Notes: a model not told the origin generated them from the letters alone. DNA of 64,000 nucleotides from a bacterium (GCA_018062085.1 JAGOSY010000002.1:186001-250000), one strand, 5' to 3'; counted from the first letter of the stretch, positions 25,489-34,480 are shown. Numbers and translations: made by a program.

Positions 25489-27093
25489 TTAGCGTCTTTC
25501 CACAAAGGCAAAGTCAATATAGGCGTTTTCTGGATCTGTTGATAGCAGGCGTACTCTGACGCGATCACCCACGTCTAGAGCTTGTGAGCCTTTTAGGTGA
25601 TGTCTATTTGTGCCGTGGTCAGTTATTAATTTGCCTTCGACTGGCGGCCTGAAAGTACGAACATAGGTGGCTTCAGGCTTGACACCGGTGATGATACCGT
25701 CAAAAATGTCACCAATACGACTTGAGAGTAATACTGCTGCCGAGATTTTGCGCATGGTGCGCTCTACCTTTTTTGCTTGCCCTTCTAGTCTGGAACAATT
25801 GGCGGCGATATCGCTTAGTTCATCTGTCGTATATGGTGACGGCTCGCCTGCTAAAACTGCTTTTAGTAGCCTCTGTGTGATTAAATCTGGATATCGTCGA
25901 TTTGGTGCTGTCGAGTGGGTGTATTCGTTCACGGCTAAAGCGAAGTGGCCAGGAACATGCTGCCCGGGAATTTTGACTATGTATTCGCCTCGTCCTAGCA
26001 GTTTGACGATTGTTAAAGATAACTCGCTGAAGCCCTCTGGGTCTGCTTCTTTTTGTCTTGTAAGAAAAGAGGCGAGGGCTTTGGCATCGGGTGTTTCTGG
26101 AAGAGAGTCGCCATAAGATTCAGCGACTTCTATGATTCTCGGCCAGCGTTCAGGGGTCTTCACTGTGCGCATAATTGAAGGAAAGCCTTTCGCTTCTAAA
26201 AATTTTGAAGTGGCTATGTTGGCTGCAATCATGCAATTTTCAATGAGGTCGCGGGCGGGATTGCTCTCAACTAGTTCTAAATCAAGTACATGTCCATCTT
26301 TTGCTACCGTGCGTGCCTCTTGCGTGTGCAGAGCCAGGGCGCCGCCGCTTTTTCTTAGGGCATGAATGTGATCTTTCGCTTGGTTTTGAATATTGAGTTG
26401 TTCTTCTAGGCCTGCTAGTTGAGCAAATTTTGCAGGCTCAGTGCCACTGCTGAACCACTGACCAATCGAGTTATAATCGAGTTTGGCCTTGTTTCTTATC
26501 AGAGCCGGATAGGCATCACTCTCAATTACTGTGCCGTCTTCTTCAATTATTAAATCGGTGCACATGGCTAAGCGATCTTGGTCGGGCAAAAGAGAAGTGC
26601 GGTCATACGAGAGTTCGTCGGGCAGCATTGGGTAAGTGACAATACCGGTGTAGACAGTTGTAGTGTTGCGCTGGGCGTGCAAATCGATAGCACTATCTTT
26701 GGGCACAAATGAATCAACATCAGCAATGCCAATGATCAGGCGAATTTTTCCATCGGCCAAGTTTTCGGCATATTCAACTTGGTCAAGGTCTTGCGACTCG
26801 CGGTTGTCTATTGAAGACCAGAGCAGTGTTCTCAAATCTTGGATAGAGCTATTGTTATCAAATATTTGTCTGACCGATTGGCATGTTAGTTCGGCAATAG
26901 CTTCTAGCTCAAAAACAGGCGTGAACCCTGCTGCCATCACTTCTTGGTCGGCTCTGGCTACCAAGTCGTAGTCGCGGCCATCGTCTCTATTGCTTGCAGC
27001 GCTCGATTTGCTTCGTTGGAATTCGGAACGATCTTTTGGCTGTTGCTGGTGGTGGTCTTGTGAATGTTTCTTGGGGTGATTTTTTCTTGGCAT
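25489..27093 (-). CDS. RNB-domain exoribonuclease (RNase II/R-like)
   Basis: The 534-residue protein has a basic, His/Gln-rich, disordered N-terminus (about 1-40) and then an RNB catalytic domain. The metal-binding cluster reads S-I-D-N-R-E-S-Q-D-L-D-Q, with three of the four usual aspartates; the fourth position is Gln, as in a known branch of RNB-like proteins. The segments NTTTVYTGIVTYPMLPDELS and PGHFALAVNEYTHSTAPNRRYPDLITQRLLKA are diagnostic. A short S1-like region ends the protein. There are no recognisable N-terminal cold-shock domains, so it is shorter than RNase R. It degrades RNA 3' to 5' in the cytosol. Convergent with the DUF2252 gene. Confidence 0.88.
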   Translation of the reverse strand: MPRKNHPKKHSQDHHQQQPKDRSEFQRSKSSAASNRDDGRDYDLVARADQEVMAAGFTPVFELEAIAELTCQSVRQIFDNNSSIQDLRTLLWSSIDNRESQDLDQVEYAENLADGKIRLIIGIADVDSFVPKDSAIDLHAQRNTTTVYTGIVTYPMLPDELSYDRTSLLPDQDRLAMCTDLIIEEDGTVIESDAYPALIRNKAKLDYNSIGQWFSSGTEPAKFAQLAGLEEQLNIQNQAKDHIHALRKSGGALALHTQEARTVAKDGHVLDLELVESNPARDLIENCMIAANIATSKFLEAKGFPSIMRTVKTPERWPRIIEVAESYGDSLPETPDAKALASFLTRQKEADPEGFSELSLTIVKLLGRGEYIVKIPGQHVPGHFALAVNEYTHSTAPNRRYPDLITQRLLKAVLAGEPSPYTTDELSDIAANCSRLEGQAKKVERTMRKISAAVLLSSRIGDIFDGIITGVKPEATYVRTFRPPVEGKLITDHGTNRHHLKGSQALDVGDRVRVRLLSTDPENAYIDFAFVERR

Positions 27094-27219
27094 TTTTGTT
27101 GGTTTTTAGTAGTGGTCCCAAAATAGCAATCTTTGGGGTTAATGTCCAAATTCCACTGATAGGTTAAACTTTGCCCTCTGTTTTACAGACAGCAAGTTCA
27201 CCGACTAAGGACTAGAAAG

Positions 27220-27936
27220 ATGAAATTAGCACGAGCACTGGCGGCAGAGACTTTGGGAACAGCGTTCCTCCTTGCAACTGTGGTTGGTTCCGGAGCTCTA
27301 GCCGATAAGTTAGACCTAGGCAACCTGGCTGTGTCTGTTCTCTGTGTGGCCTTTGCTACAGGGGCTGTTCTTATAGCTTTGATTGCTGCCTTCGGCTCTA
27401 TATCGGCTCACTTCAACCCTATTGTCACTCTGGTCTTAGCCCTCCGCAGTGAATTCAGTTGGAAGAAAGTAGCACCTTACTTTGTGGCTCAGTTGGCTGG
27501 GGCCATAATCGGTGTGGTTGTTGCCAATCTGATGTTCGACCTGCCAGCCGTCACTATCTCGGCTACAACTCGCACGGGTATGGGTCAGTGGTTAGGTGAG
27601 TTCATCGCTAGCTTTGGCCTGATTGGCATTATTCTTGGCAGTGCTCGCTCAAGTTCAAATACAGGTATCGCAGTTCCTGCCTATGTTGCTGGGGCAATTT
27701 ACTTTACTTCCTCAACCTGTTTTGCCAACCCTGCTGTCACTATCTCGCGCATGTTTACTAACACTCTAACTGGCATTGTGCCAGCTGACGTGCCTGCCTT
27801 TGTCTTGTCACAGGTTGTCGGTGCCCTCTGTGCCGCTGCTGTTTTCGGTTGGTTGTTTGCTGCCGAGAAGTCTAGTGAAGTAGAGCCAGAATTGATCGCT
27901 ACCTTAGAGCGAGAACTAGCTGCGGCGAATAAATAG
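27220..27936 (+). CDS. MIP-family aquaporin-like channel with NPI/NPA motifs
   Basis: The 238-residue protein has six membrane helices and the two half-helix signatures of the MIP family: HFNPIVTLVLAL near residue 65 (NPI in place of NPA) and CFANPAVTISRMFT near residue 172. The second-half Arg of the selectivity filter is present three residues after NPA-V-T-I-S. ATG follows AAGGA at a spacing of eight. Such channels pass water or small neutral solutes. It is 31 bases upstream of a beta-carbonic-anhydrase-like gene on the same strand, which suggests CO2 or related transport, but this is inference. Confidence 0.9.
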   Translation: MKLARALAAETLGTAFLLATVVGSGALADKLDLGNLAVSVLCVAFATGAVLIALIAAFGSISAHFNPIVTLVLALRSEFSWKKVAPYFVAQLAGAIIGVVVANLMFDLPAVTISATTRTGMGQWLGEFIASFGLIGIILGSARSSSNTGIAVPAYVAGAIYFTSSTCFANPAVTISRMFTNTLTGIVPADVPAFVLSQVVGALCAAAVFGWLFAAEKSSEVEPELIATLERELAAANK

Positions 27937-27967
27937 AACGCAAAGAAAGAAAGTAGGAAAAGTATAG

Positions 27968-28627
27968 ATGTCGAGAAAAGATGATCCGCTAGGCGTAACC
28001 CAGAGCGTCAAGTTCAATACGCGCCTAACCTCTATTGATACTCCTGCTGATATTCCAGCCCATTGGGTGGGAAGCCCGATTGCTGAATTGATTGGTTCTC
28101 ATAACTTTGGTCAGAAGATTGAAGTAACCGGTGAGCCCCGCGTTTTGATTTCGACCTGCATCGAATTTCGCTATCGCCCAGCTGTTCCTAGTCAGTATGC
28201 CTATGTCATAAGGCGTGCTAGTGGTCGGTTAATCGGTGCTGAGTTTGCATTGGTTTATGCTCTATCGCGCGGCGTCAAGCATGTGGTGCTGATTGCCCAC
28301 AACGATTGTGGCATGACTAAAGTAACTCAGCACAAACCAGCTATGATAGCCACTCTTGTCGAGCAAGGCTGGGATCCTGAACGCGCTGAAGAATTTGTGG
28401 CTATGCATGCTGGTCGCTATCATATTGAAGATGAAGTTGATTCGCTCAAGCGCGAATTTTATCGTCTCAAGCGTTTGTTTAAAAACGTTGAGATTGCCCC
28501 TCTTTTCGTCTCCCTTTCAAGCAATCGCTTGCATGTGCCTAACTGGTATCTCGATTTTGTCAAGAAACCAGACCTAGGCAATGCTAATGAATGTATTCCT
28601 GCAGAAGAATATTTGATGCTGCCCTAA
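27968..28627 (+). CDS. Beta-carbonic-anhydrase-like protein with CxExR active-site variant
   Basis: The 219-residue protein matches the beta-CA fold through CIEFRYRP (C64-x-E66-x-R68), GRLIGAEFALVYALSRGVKHVVLIAHNDCGM (H111-x-x-C114). C64, H111 and C114 would be the zinc ligands. In beta-carbonic anhydrases the Asp of C-x-D-x-R gates the active site; here it is Glu. The rest of the length and helix pattern fit a single CA-like domain without signal peptide. If active it interconverts CO2 and bicarbonate in the cytosol. It is the second gene of an aquaporin-CA pair. Confidence 0.75.
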   Translation: MSRKDDPLGVTQSVKFNTRLTSIDTPADIPAHWVGSPIAELIGSHNFGQKIEVTGEPRVLISTCIEFRYRPAVPSQYAYVIRRASGRLIGAEFALVYALSRGVKHVVLIAHNDCGMTKVTQHKPAMIATLVEQGWDPERAEEFVAMHAGRYHIEDEVDSLKREFYRLKRLFKNVEIAPLFVSLSSNRLHVPNWYLDFVKKPDLGNANECIPAEEYLMLP

Positions 28628-28653
28628 GGGCCAGCTCAATTCTTTGATGATTG

Positions 28654-29208
28654 CTATTGTTTAGCTGCTAAGTTGGTAATTATCTTCCACTCTTTTGCTG
28701 TAACTGGTTGCACCGATAGCCTGCTGCCCTTTTGTAGCAGTGCCATCTCACTCAAACCGGGAATTTGACGGAGAAGCTCTAAGGGCAGGGGCTTCTTGAA
28801 AGTCTCAACATGTTTGACGTCAATCATGTACCAAGTCGGCTTGGCTTTGTCGCTTTTGGGGTCAAAGTGCACATCATCAGGATCGAATGCTGAGTGATCG
28901 GGATAACCCTCTTTCACCACTTCGGCAATACCGGCTATGGCAGATGGCTCTGAGTTGCTGTGATAGTAAAAAATAAGATCGCCTAACTTGATTGAATCGC
29001 GCAAGAAATTGCGAGCTTGATAGTTGCGCACGCCATCCCAGCAAGTTGTTTTCTTTGGTGCCTTGGCTAAGTCTTGAATTGAGAAAACAGCCTCTTCGCT
29101 TTTAAGCAGCCAATAGTTGCAGCTAGTTTTAGTGGTGGTTGTGGATTCTGATTTAGACTTTGCTGTCGATTTAGATTTTGTTTCAAAAGGACTACTTTTG
29201 GCTGCCAT
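28654..29208 (-). CDS. EVE-domain protein (THYN1-like)
   Basis: I place the start at ATG 29208 because GAGGA lies six bases upstream; an upstream extension in frame overlaps the preceding gene deeply. The 184-residue protein has a Ser/Thr/Lys-rich leader (about 1-30) and an EVE domain: YWLLKSEEAVFSIQDL, WDGVRNYQARNFLRDSIKLGDLIFYYHSN, IAGIAEVVKEGYPDHSAF. EVE is a PUA-like fold thought to recognise modified bases in DNA or RNA. The start overlaps the stop of the TPR gene by 17 bases, so translation may be coupled. Role is unknown in detail. Confidence 0.88.
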   Translation of the reverse strand: MAAKSSPFETKSKSTAKSKSESTTTTKTSCNYWLLKSEEAVFSIQDLAKAPKKTTCWDGVRNYQARNFLRDSIKLGDLIFYYHSNSEPSAIAGIAEVVKEGYPDHSAFDPDDVHFDPKSDKAKPTWYMIDVKHVETFKKPLPLELLRQIPGLSEMALLQKGSRLSVQPVTAKEWKIITNLAAKQ

Positions 29209-30163
29209 TAGATTCCTCTTTTGTCTTTTCTGTAGGATTCTCTGCTGCTTTTTCACCAGCTTTTTCTACCGGCTTGGCGCTAATTTTGCCGGCCATAATG
29301 TCGTTGATTTGGGCGTACAAGGCATTGGCCTCTGTCTGCTTTCCGTCTTTCAAATACAACTTTGCGTAGGCCTGCATGGTTTTGATTTTGGCTTGGGGCT
29401 TGAGATTGGGCATATCGATAACTAACTTGAAATGCTTTTCGGCCTCAGTTTTGTCGCCTTTAGCTAAGTACATTTCGCCTAGGTCACATTCTGTTTGGGC
29501 GACTTCTGGTGACTCACTACCATTGGCCACTTTGCGAATAGTAAGGGCGCGGTTGAAATTCTTTTCTGCACTGGGATAGTCGCCGATTTCTTTGTACTCA
29601 TTGGCGAGGAAGTTTATGCTCTCTGAAAGCTTTGCGTGGTTTGGCCCCAGTACTTTTTCTGCGCCGGTGATGCGCGCTTGCATTATCTTAATAGTATTCA
29701 TGTGAATTGTTCGGCGTTGAGCAATTTTGCGTTCAACGTCTGAGCCACCACCAATAACGTCAGGTGAGGAGAGCGATGCTGAGCCGCTGTTGGCGTCACA
29801 GCGAAAGGAGGCATTGACGACGATAAAAGGCTTGACGTCGAAGCGCGCGAAGCCTGCACCATCCACGGCGGTGCGGCAGGCAACATCAAATGAGGGGTCA
29901 CCTGATCCTCTCTTCATCACCCAGTCACGATAAGTGCCGTCAGGTAGAAGGCGAAAACTAGCATAGGCACTCCGTGCCGCTGGTCGCTGCCTGCCGAGGG
30001 TGCGCATACGGTTGTCTACCAATTTTTCATCATGTCGCAAGATTTCGGCCAGCACCTCTTGTAGGTCGGCACGAGCCATCGGTGTCGCCGTAACTAACGT
30101 CAAAAGCAATATGGCCATCGACAGCAGTAGTTTCTTTGATCGTGCTAGTGTAAATTCGCGCAT
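29192..30163 (-). CDS. Exported protein with TonB-C-like domain and TPR repeats
   Basis: ATG 30163 follows AAGG at a spacing of five; a GTG two codons earlier is less likely. The 323-residue product has a signal peptide (residues 1-33, LLLSMAILLLTLVTATPMARA). Residues about 60-115 (ARSAYASFRLLPDGTYRDWVMKRGSGDPSFDVACRTAVDGAGF) resemble the TonB C-terminal fold. From about 165 there are TPRs of the kinesin-light-chain kind (LSESINFLANEYKEIGDYPSAEKNFNRALTI). The Lys/Glu/Ala-rich tail is disordered. It probably acts outside the inner membrane as a scaffold. It overlaps the EVE gene. Confidence 0.78.
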   Translation of the reverse strand: MREFTLARSKKLLLSMAILLLTLVTATPMARADLQEVLAEILRHDEKLVDNRMRTLGRQRPAARSAYASFRLLPDGTYRDWVMKRGSGDPSFDVACRTAVDGAGFARFDVKPFIVVNASFRCDANSGSASLSSPDVIGGGSDVERKIAQRRTIHMNTIKIMQARITGAEKVLGPNHAKLSESINFLANEYKEIGDYPSAEKNFNRALTIRKVANGSESPEVAQTECDLGEMYLAKGDKTEAEKHFKLVIDMPNLKPQAKIKTMQAYAKLYLKDGKQTEANALYAQINDIMAGKISAKPVEKAGEKAAENPTEKTKEESNGSQK

Positions 30164-30268
30164 AAGCACCTTGATTTTATAATTGCCAATTTTAGCACTG
30201 TGCAGCTTTTCTTCTTTCTATTTAGGCTTGCTGTTTACAAGATTGCCGCTTCTTAGTAGCCTTACCAA

Positions 30269-31597
30269 ATGAAAAAAATAAGATCAGAAGAAGAGAAGCT
30301 CCTTGCTCGCGTATCTTGGCGACTTCTTCCTTTCTTACTGGTGCTCTATATCGTCTCTTATTTAGACCGTATCAACCTTTCCTTTGCTGCTCTTGAAATG
30401 AACGCCCAGCTCAAATTTAGTGACCAGGTCTTTAGTCTGGGTGCGGGAATATTTTTCTTGGGCTATTGTCTCTTTGGCATCCCCAGTAACGTTGTAATTA
30501 AGCGCCTTGGCCCCCGGCGCTGGATTAGCACAATTATGGTGGCTTGGGGCGTTGTTACAGTGGCTATGTGCCTTGTCAAAGATGCTCTTTCTTTCTATGT
30601 CTTACGCTTCACCCTGGGCGCCACTGAAGCTGGCTTCTTTCCTGGCATGTTGCTCTACCTAACCTTTTGGTTTCCCCCTAAGCAATATGGAACGGCGGTA
30701 GCCAGGTTCATGTCAGCCATTCCCTTGGCAGGCCTCTTGGGAAGTTTTGTTGCTGCCAAGGCTTTTGAGATCAATGGCCTGTGGGGTCTAGAGGGTTGGA
30801 AGTGGCTCTTCATTGTCACTGGCGTGCCTGCCATTGCCCTTGGTATTGCCGTAGTATTTTTACTTCCCGATCGCCCGCACCAGGCACGGTGGCTTAGTGC
30901 TGAACAGAAGAGCATGCTTGAAAATTTGCTAGCTAGTCATGCAAGCCAGAGTAATTTAAGTAATAGTGATGATGCAAAAAGAAATGAACAACTTTCTGTC
31001 TGGGCTACTCTTAAAAATTTAGTTGTTTGGCGCTTTGCCCTGCTTTATTTTTCTACCACAGTTTGCATGTACGGCTTTCAATTATGGCTGCCGCAAATAA
31101 TCAAGACTTTTGGCTCTGCCACTAATTCTTCTGTGGCCTTGCTCTCGGCTATTCCTGCTTTGATGCAGGCTTTAGGTATGTTAGTGATTGCTGCCAGCTC
31201 AGATCGCAGTGGCGAGCGTCGCTATCATGTGGTGGCTTCTTCTGGTATCACAGTGCTTGGTTTAGTGGCAGCCACGTATTTGCCTGATAGTCTCAAATTG
31301 GCAGGGCTGAGCTTGGCCGCATTTGGTATTTGGGGCAGTGTCGGCCCTTTTTGGGCTTTGACGCGAAGCTCGCTTTCGGTGCCAGCGCAGCCCACAGGTT
31401 TAGCATTTATCAACTCGGTTGGTAATCTTGGTGGCTTTGTTGGACCTATGCTCATTGGTCTAATTAAGCAGTTCACTGGTTCGTATGCCGGTGGCGAGTT
31501 TGGCTCTGCTTTGCTGCTATTAGCCAGTACGGCTGTCTTTACTGCCTTTTTGGCGATTACTACCAAAGTAGAAAATAGAAAGGAGCCATCTTTGTGA
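30269..31597 (+). CDS. MFS transporter, anion:cation symporter (ACS) family
   Basis: The 442-residue protein has 12 predicted membrane helices. SYLDRINLSFAALEMN, FFLGYCLFGIPSNVVIKRLGPRRWI and LRFTLGATEAGFFPGMLLYLTFWFP are hallmark segments of the ACS family (phthalate, tartrate, hexuronate carriers). The substrate is most likely an organic acid or sugar acid. Its stop codon overlaps the start of the DapB-like reductase gene by four bases (GTGA), so translation is likely coupled and the substrate may be linked to that enzyme. Confidence 0.9.
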   Translation: MKKIRSEEEKLLARVSWRLLPFLLVLYIVSYLDRINLSFAALEMNAQLKFSDQVFSLGAGIFFLGYCLFGIPSNVVIKRLGPRRWISTIMVAWGVVTVAMCLVKDALSFYVLRFTLGATEAGFFPGMLLYLTFWFPPKQYGTAVARFMSAIPLAGLLGSFVAAKAFEINGLWGLEGWKWLFIVTGVPAIALGIAVVFLLPDRPHQARWLSAEQKSMLENLLASHASQSNLSNSDDAKRNEQLSVWATLKNLVVWRFALLYFSTTVCMYGFQLWLPQIIKTFGSATNSSVALLSAIPALMQALGMLVIAASSDRSGERRYHVVASSGITVLGLVAATYLPDSLKLAGLSLAAFGIWGSVGPFWALTRSSLSVPAQPTGLAFINSVGNLGGFVGPMLIGLIKQFTGSYAGGEFGSALLLLASTAVFTAFLAITTKVENRKEPSL

Positions 31598-32400
31598 CAC
31601 TAAAAGTATGCGTCGCCGGTGTCACCGGTTGGACAGGTAAAGCCGTAGCACAAGGCATTTGTGCTACTGAAGATATGAGCCTAGTTTCGGCAGTCAGTAG
31701 AAGTTCTGCGGGGAAAAGTCTGAGAGAGCTTGATATTAATTGCGACAGTGATGTAATTGTCGCCGCTACAGTTGAAGAGGCTCTGGCTCAACCAGTTGAT
31801 GTCTTTGTTGATTACACCAGTGCTGCTGCTGTCAAAGAGCACGCCATGTATGCTCTTAACAAAGGCGTTGCCGTGATTGTTGGTAGCTCAGGGTTAACTG
31901 CCGAAGATTATACTGCTATTGAGAAACTTGCCACTAGCAAGAATATCGGAGTCATTGCTTGCGGCAATTTCAGTATCACAGCGGCTCTAGCTAAGCACTT
32001 TGCCCTGTTGGCTGCTGAGTATCTGCCAAGCTGGGAAATCTTAGACTATGCTGGCTCGACCAAGATGGATGCTCCTAGCGGCACTACCAGAGAACTAGCT
32101 GAGTGTTTAGAGGCCGTTAGGCAAAATAAACTGGGTCGTGAAATTAAGGACGTGGTAGGCGACAGTGCTGCCCGTGGTGCCCAAGTAAGAGGCACGCCTA
32201 TACACAGCCTGCGGCTGCCTGGCTATGTCTTGTCATTTGAGACCATATTTGGATTGCCAGAAGAACGGTTGACGGTGCGTCATGACGCTGGTACCAGTGC
32301 GTTGCCATATGTTGACGGCACCTTGCTGGCCTTGCGCCAGGTCGGTGCCGTTAACGGTTTGATTCGCGGGCTCGATCAACTGATGTTTGGCAAAAGGTAG
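31594..32400 (+). CDS. DapB-like reductase lacking the catalytic His pair
   Basis: The 268-residue protein has an N-terminal Rossmann domain (VAGVTGWTGKAVA) and a DapB-type C-terminal domain. DapB catalyses the NAD(P)H-dependent step of lysine/diaminopimelate synthesis. The active-site region reads D-Y-A-G-S-T-K157-M-D-A-P-S-G-T, so the Lys and the D-x-P-S-G-T loop are kept. The two adjacent catalytic His residues of typical DapB (expected at 153-154) are A-G here. It starts at GTG overlapping the MFS stop. The coupling to a carboxylate carrier suggests a paralogue with a different substrate rather than the housekeeping enzyme. Confidence 0.75.
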   Translation: MTLKVCVAGVTGWTGKAVAQGICATEDMSLVSAVSRSSAGKSLRELDINCDSDVIVAATVEEALAQPVDVFVDYTSAAAVKEHAMYALNKGVAVIVGSSGLTAEDYTAIEKLATSKNIGVIACGNFSITAALAKHFALLAAEYLPSWEILDYAGSTKMDAPSGTTRELAECLEAVRQNKLGREIKDVVGDSAARGAQVRGTPIHSLRLPGYVLSFETIFGLPEERLTVRHDAGTSALPYVDGTLLALRQVGAVNGLIRGLDQLMFGKR

Positions 32401-32405
32401 TGGCA

Positions 32406-32873
32406 TTAGCGCTCTTTCACCGCACCCGCCTGATCTAGGTCGGCATTAGCGGCTAGGCGATCGTTGCGCTGGCGCTGGGCCAAGGGAGTGACTCGATCGG
32501 CCTCTGCAATCTCATTCATCTTGGGCTCAGCTGCGGAATTGTCTTTCACTGAAGATGGCAGATTTTGCTTGTCGGCTGGGGTTGTAGCTTGATTAACGTC
32601 GGCATTGGCGGCAATGCGGTCCAATCGCTGGCGTTGAGCCAAGGGTGTCACTCTATCAGCTTCAGAAGCTTCGTTGAGCTTGGGCTCTCTTCTGTCTGAG
32701 GAGGCGTATATGTCTTGCGCTCCGAAATCAATGGAACTTGCTTCGGGGCGCCCTTTTGCTGATTGTTGAAGACTGCCGAGTGATTTATCAGAATAAGCCT
32801 CAGCAAATACCCCATCAAATTTAGTAAAGCTTTGCGACTCAGCAGAGTTGGCTTCAGCGCGTTCTAATGTCAT
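32406..32873 (-). CDS. Hydrophilic protein with an internal duplicated motif
   Basis: The 155-residue protein is charged and without signal peptide or membrane segment. ATG 32873 follows GGAG at a spacing of nine. Two copies of a roughly 34-residue unit (about 64-97 and 115-149) share E-P-K-x-N-E, E-A-D-R-V-T-P-L-A-Q-R-Q-R and D-R-x-A-A-N-A-D, so the repeat is an internal duplication. The residues between and before them are Ser/Gln/Asp-rich. I recognise no family. A 43-bp promoter-like element shared by four genes here lies about 70 bp upstream. Confidence 0.65.
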   Translation of the reverse strand: MTLERAEANSAESQSFTKFDGVFAEAYSDKSLGSLQQSAKGRPEASSIDFGAQDIYASSDRREPKLNEASEADRVTPLAQRQRLDRIAANADVNQATTPADKQNLPSSVKDNSAAEPKMNEIAEADRVTPLAQRQRNDRLAANADLDQAGAVKER

Positions 32874-32941
32874 AGTAAATACTCCAAAGTAAGTAGAAAA
32901 TAGGTAAGCGCCATAGGGGCTGCAGCGGTCTGGGTGAGTTC

Positions 32942-32984
32942 AATATAGAGCAGGTAAGTTGGCAATCTGGGGTCGTAAAGATTA
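32942..32984 (-). promoter_or_regulatory. Shared promoter-like element, copy A (upstream of 32406-32873)
   Basis: Read on the minus strand, it has TAAT, four bases, then a half-site TACGACC (consensus yTGACCC), four bases, TTGCCAA, and a -10-like TATATT starting 11 bases after the second half-site. Invariant columns match copies B, C and D without gaps: TAAT, GACC, TTGCC and CC. The -10-like end lies 68 bp before the gene start. Confidence 0.6.
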
Positions 32985-32985
32985 C

Positions 32986-34182
32986 TTACGTGGGCGAAAT
33001 TAGTTCGCCATCGAAGTAGATGCCGCGCCAGACATTGTTATAGGCATACATCTGCCAGGCGCCTACGGTGCGGTTTCCGTTAACTACGTTGTTGAAAGCT
33101 CTGTGATCGCTTCCACCTAGAATGCCTGGGGGAACATTGTTTCCTGTTGGGTAATTGATTTCGTTGTTTGAGATCTCGATGCCGCTGCTGCTGTTGCCCT
33201 CTACCATCATGGGCGAAGACGACCACTCATCAATGGTGATATCGAGATGGTTGCGGCGAACCGTGAGATTTTGACTCTCGAACATGCTTATGGCATCTGA
33301 TTTGTACAGGCCTGTGACTTTGTTATTTTCAATATTGCCGCCACTTACGTGGTCAAATTCTACGGCAGTTGTGTCGTAATGCTCAGACCACCTGAAGTCA
33401 TGTAGCCAGTTGTCTTTGACTGTGACATTGGATGAGCGATCGGCTAGGATTCCGCGCTCTCCCCCTGTAACCTCGCAACCTTCCACCACTACATTGTTGG
33501 CGCCATAAATGCCAACCGTTGGCCCATCCAGGCCTTTGATGCGGGCATTGCGGATGACGACGTTATCTCTTGTGATTGAAAGCGGTGGTATTTCATCGCC
33601 TCTCGCGTCAATGACGAGCATGCCGTTTTCATATGAGGCATAGCGCTGTAAGACCTCAGGAATTGATCCGTCTCCCAGTTCTACTCGCGCTCCACCTTCA
33701 AGAGCCGAGCCTTCATGCCATTCTTGAGGTGCATCGACTATTGGTTGATACTCTGGAGCAGGTTCTGGTAGCGGTGCTGGGGCATCATCCGCTATTTCAG
33801 GTATGTCTACTGGAACATCTATTGGACTTTCTGGCGTCACTGATTCTGGACAGTCGCCACTCCCGGCTGCTGTTTCCGGGCATGGTGGAGGGCTTGGCTG
33901 CTCGCAGTCTTGCTCACAGGTCGGCGTTGGTACTGGCTCGCAGTCATCTCCCCGACCCTCTTCCCGACCATCTCCCAGACCTTCAAAGCACTGATCTAGT
34001 TCGAGGGTTGGTAAGACCCCTGAATTAACCATGCCATTGACGCAGGTCCTCAGCTGGGTAGCCAACCTTGAAGTCAGCGCTTGTATATCTTCGAATGAAA
34101 TGGAAGCTGAGCAATAGCTATCAGTGTTTGCGAACGAAGTATCACAGCTATCAGTCTGTTCCATGCGGCAATTTGAGGTCAT
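32986..34182 (-). CDS. Cytosolic-looking beta-helix protein with Cys/Pro-rich N-terminal region
   Basis: ATG 34182 follows GGAG at a spacing of eight; the frame extends 11 codons farther without an SD. The 398-residue protein has no signal peptide. Residues 1-150 are Ser/Glu/Pro-rich with about ten cysteines, many in P-x-C or C-E-x-D-C patterns. From about 200 to 385 the sequence forms a right-handed parallel beta-helix of the pectate-lyase type: NVVIRNARIKGL, NNVVVEGCEVTGG, SNVTVKDNWLHDF, GNIENNKVTGLYKSDAI, NLTVRRNHLDI. Such domains bind or cleave polysaccharides or act as surface proteins. Catalytic residues are not evident. It carries copy B of the shared element upstream. Confidence 0.72.
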   Translation of the reverse strand: MTSNCRMEQTDSCDTSFANTDSYCSASISFEDIQALTSRLATQLRTCVNGMVNSGVLPTLELDQCFEGLGDGREEGRGDDCEPVPTPTCEQDCEQPSPPPCPETAAGSGDCPESVTPESPIDVPVDIPEIADDAPAPLPEPAPEYQPIVDAPQEWHEGSALEGGARVELGDGSIPEVLQRYASYENGMLVIDARGDEIPPLSITRDNVVIRNARIKGLDGPTVGIYGANNVVVEGCEVTGGERGILADRSSNVTVKDNWLHDFRWSEHYDTTAVEFDHVSGGNIENNKVTGLYKSDAISMFESQNLTVRRNHLDITIDEWSSSPMMVEGNSSSGIEISNNEINYPTGNNVPPGILGGSDHRAFNNVVNGNRTVGAWQMYAYNNVWRGIYFDGELISPT

Positions 34183-34309
34183 TGTTTTAGCTCCATTTTT
34201 CTCTATTAGCCTCAAGACTGCTGGCTAGCCAACTGGTTAGTGCCAGTCTCAGTTTCAAAACTTCGTCACGATGTTGCTTGTCTGTTGGTAAGGTGGTCCC
34301 GATGGCGCT

Positions 34310-34352
34310 ACTTTACTAAGGGCTAGTTGGCAAACCGCGGTCAGTGTTATTA
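34310..34352 (-). promoter_or_regulatory. Shared promoter-like element, copy B (upstream of 32986-34182)
   Basis: Minus-strand reading: TAAT, four bases, CTGACCG, four bases, TTGCCAA, then TAAAGT as -10-like hexamer 11 bases after the second half-site. It lies in the divergent region between the beta-helix gene and the histidine kinase gene, 127 bp before the beta-helix start and 128 bp before the kinase start, so a bound regulator could influence both directions. Confidence 0.6.
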
Positions 34353-34480
34353 GATTGATCGTTTGCTAATTAGCATGTTGGCATCGTTGACTATTTGGCT
34401 TGTTGGCTTGTCTGTGCACTATCAAAACCGAGGCACAACTGATTTAATAGTGCTCGCTGCGGAAGCTTTAGGTCGGCACT

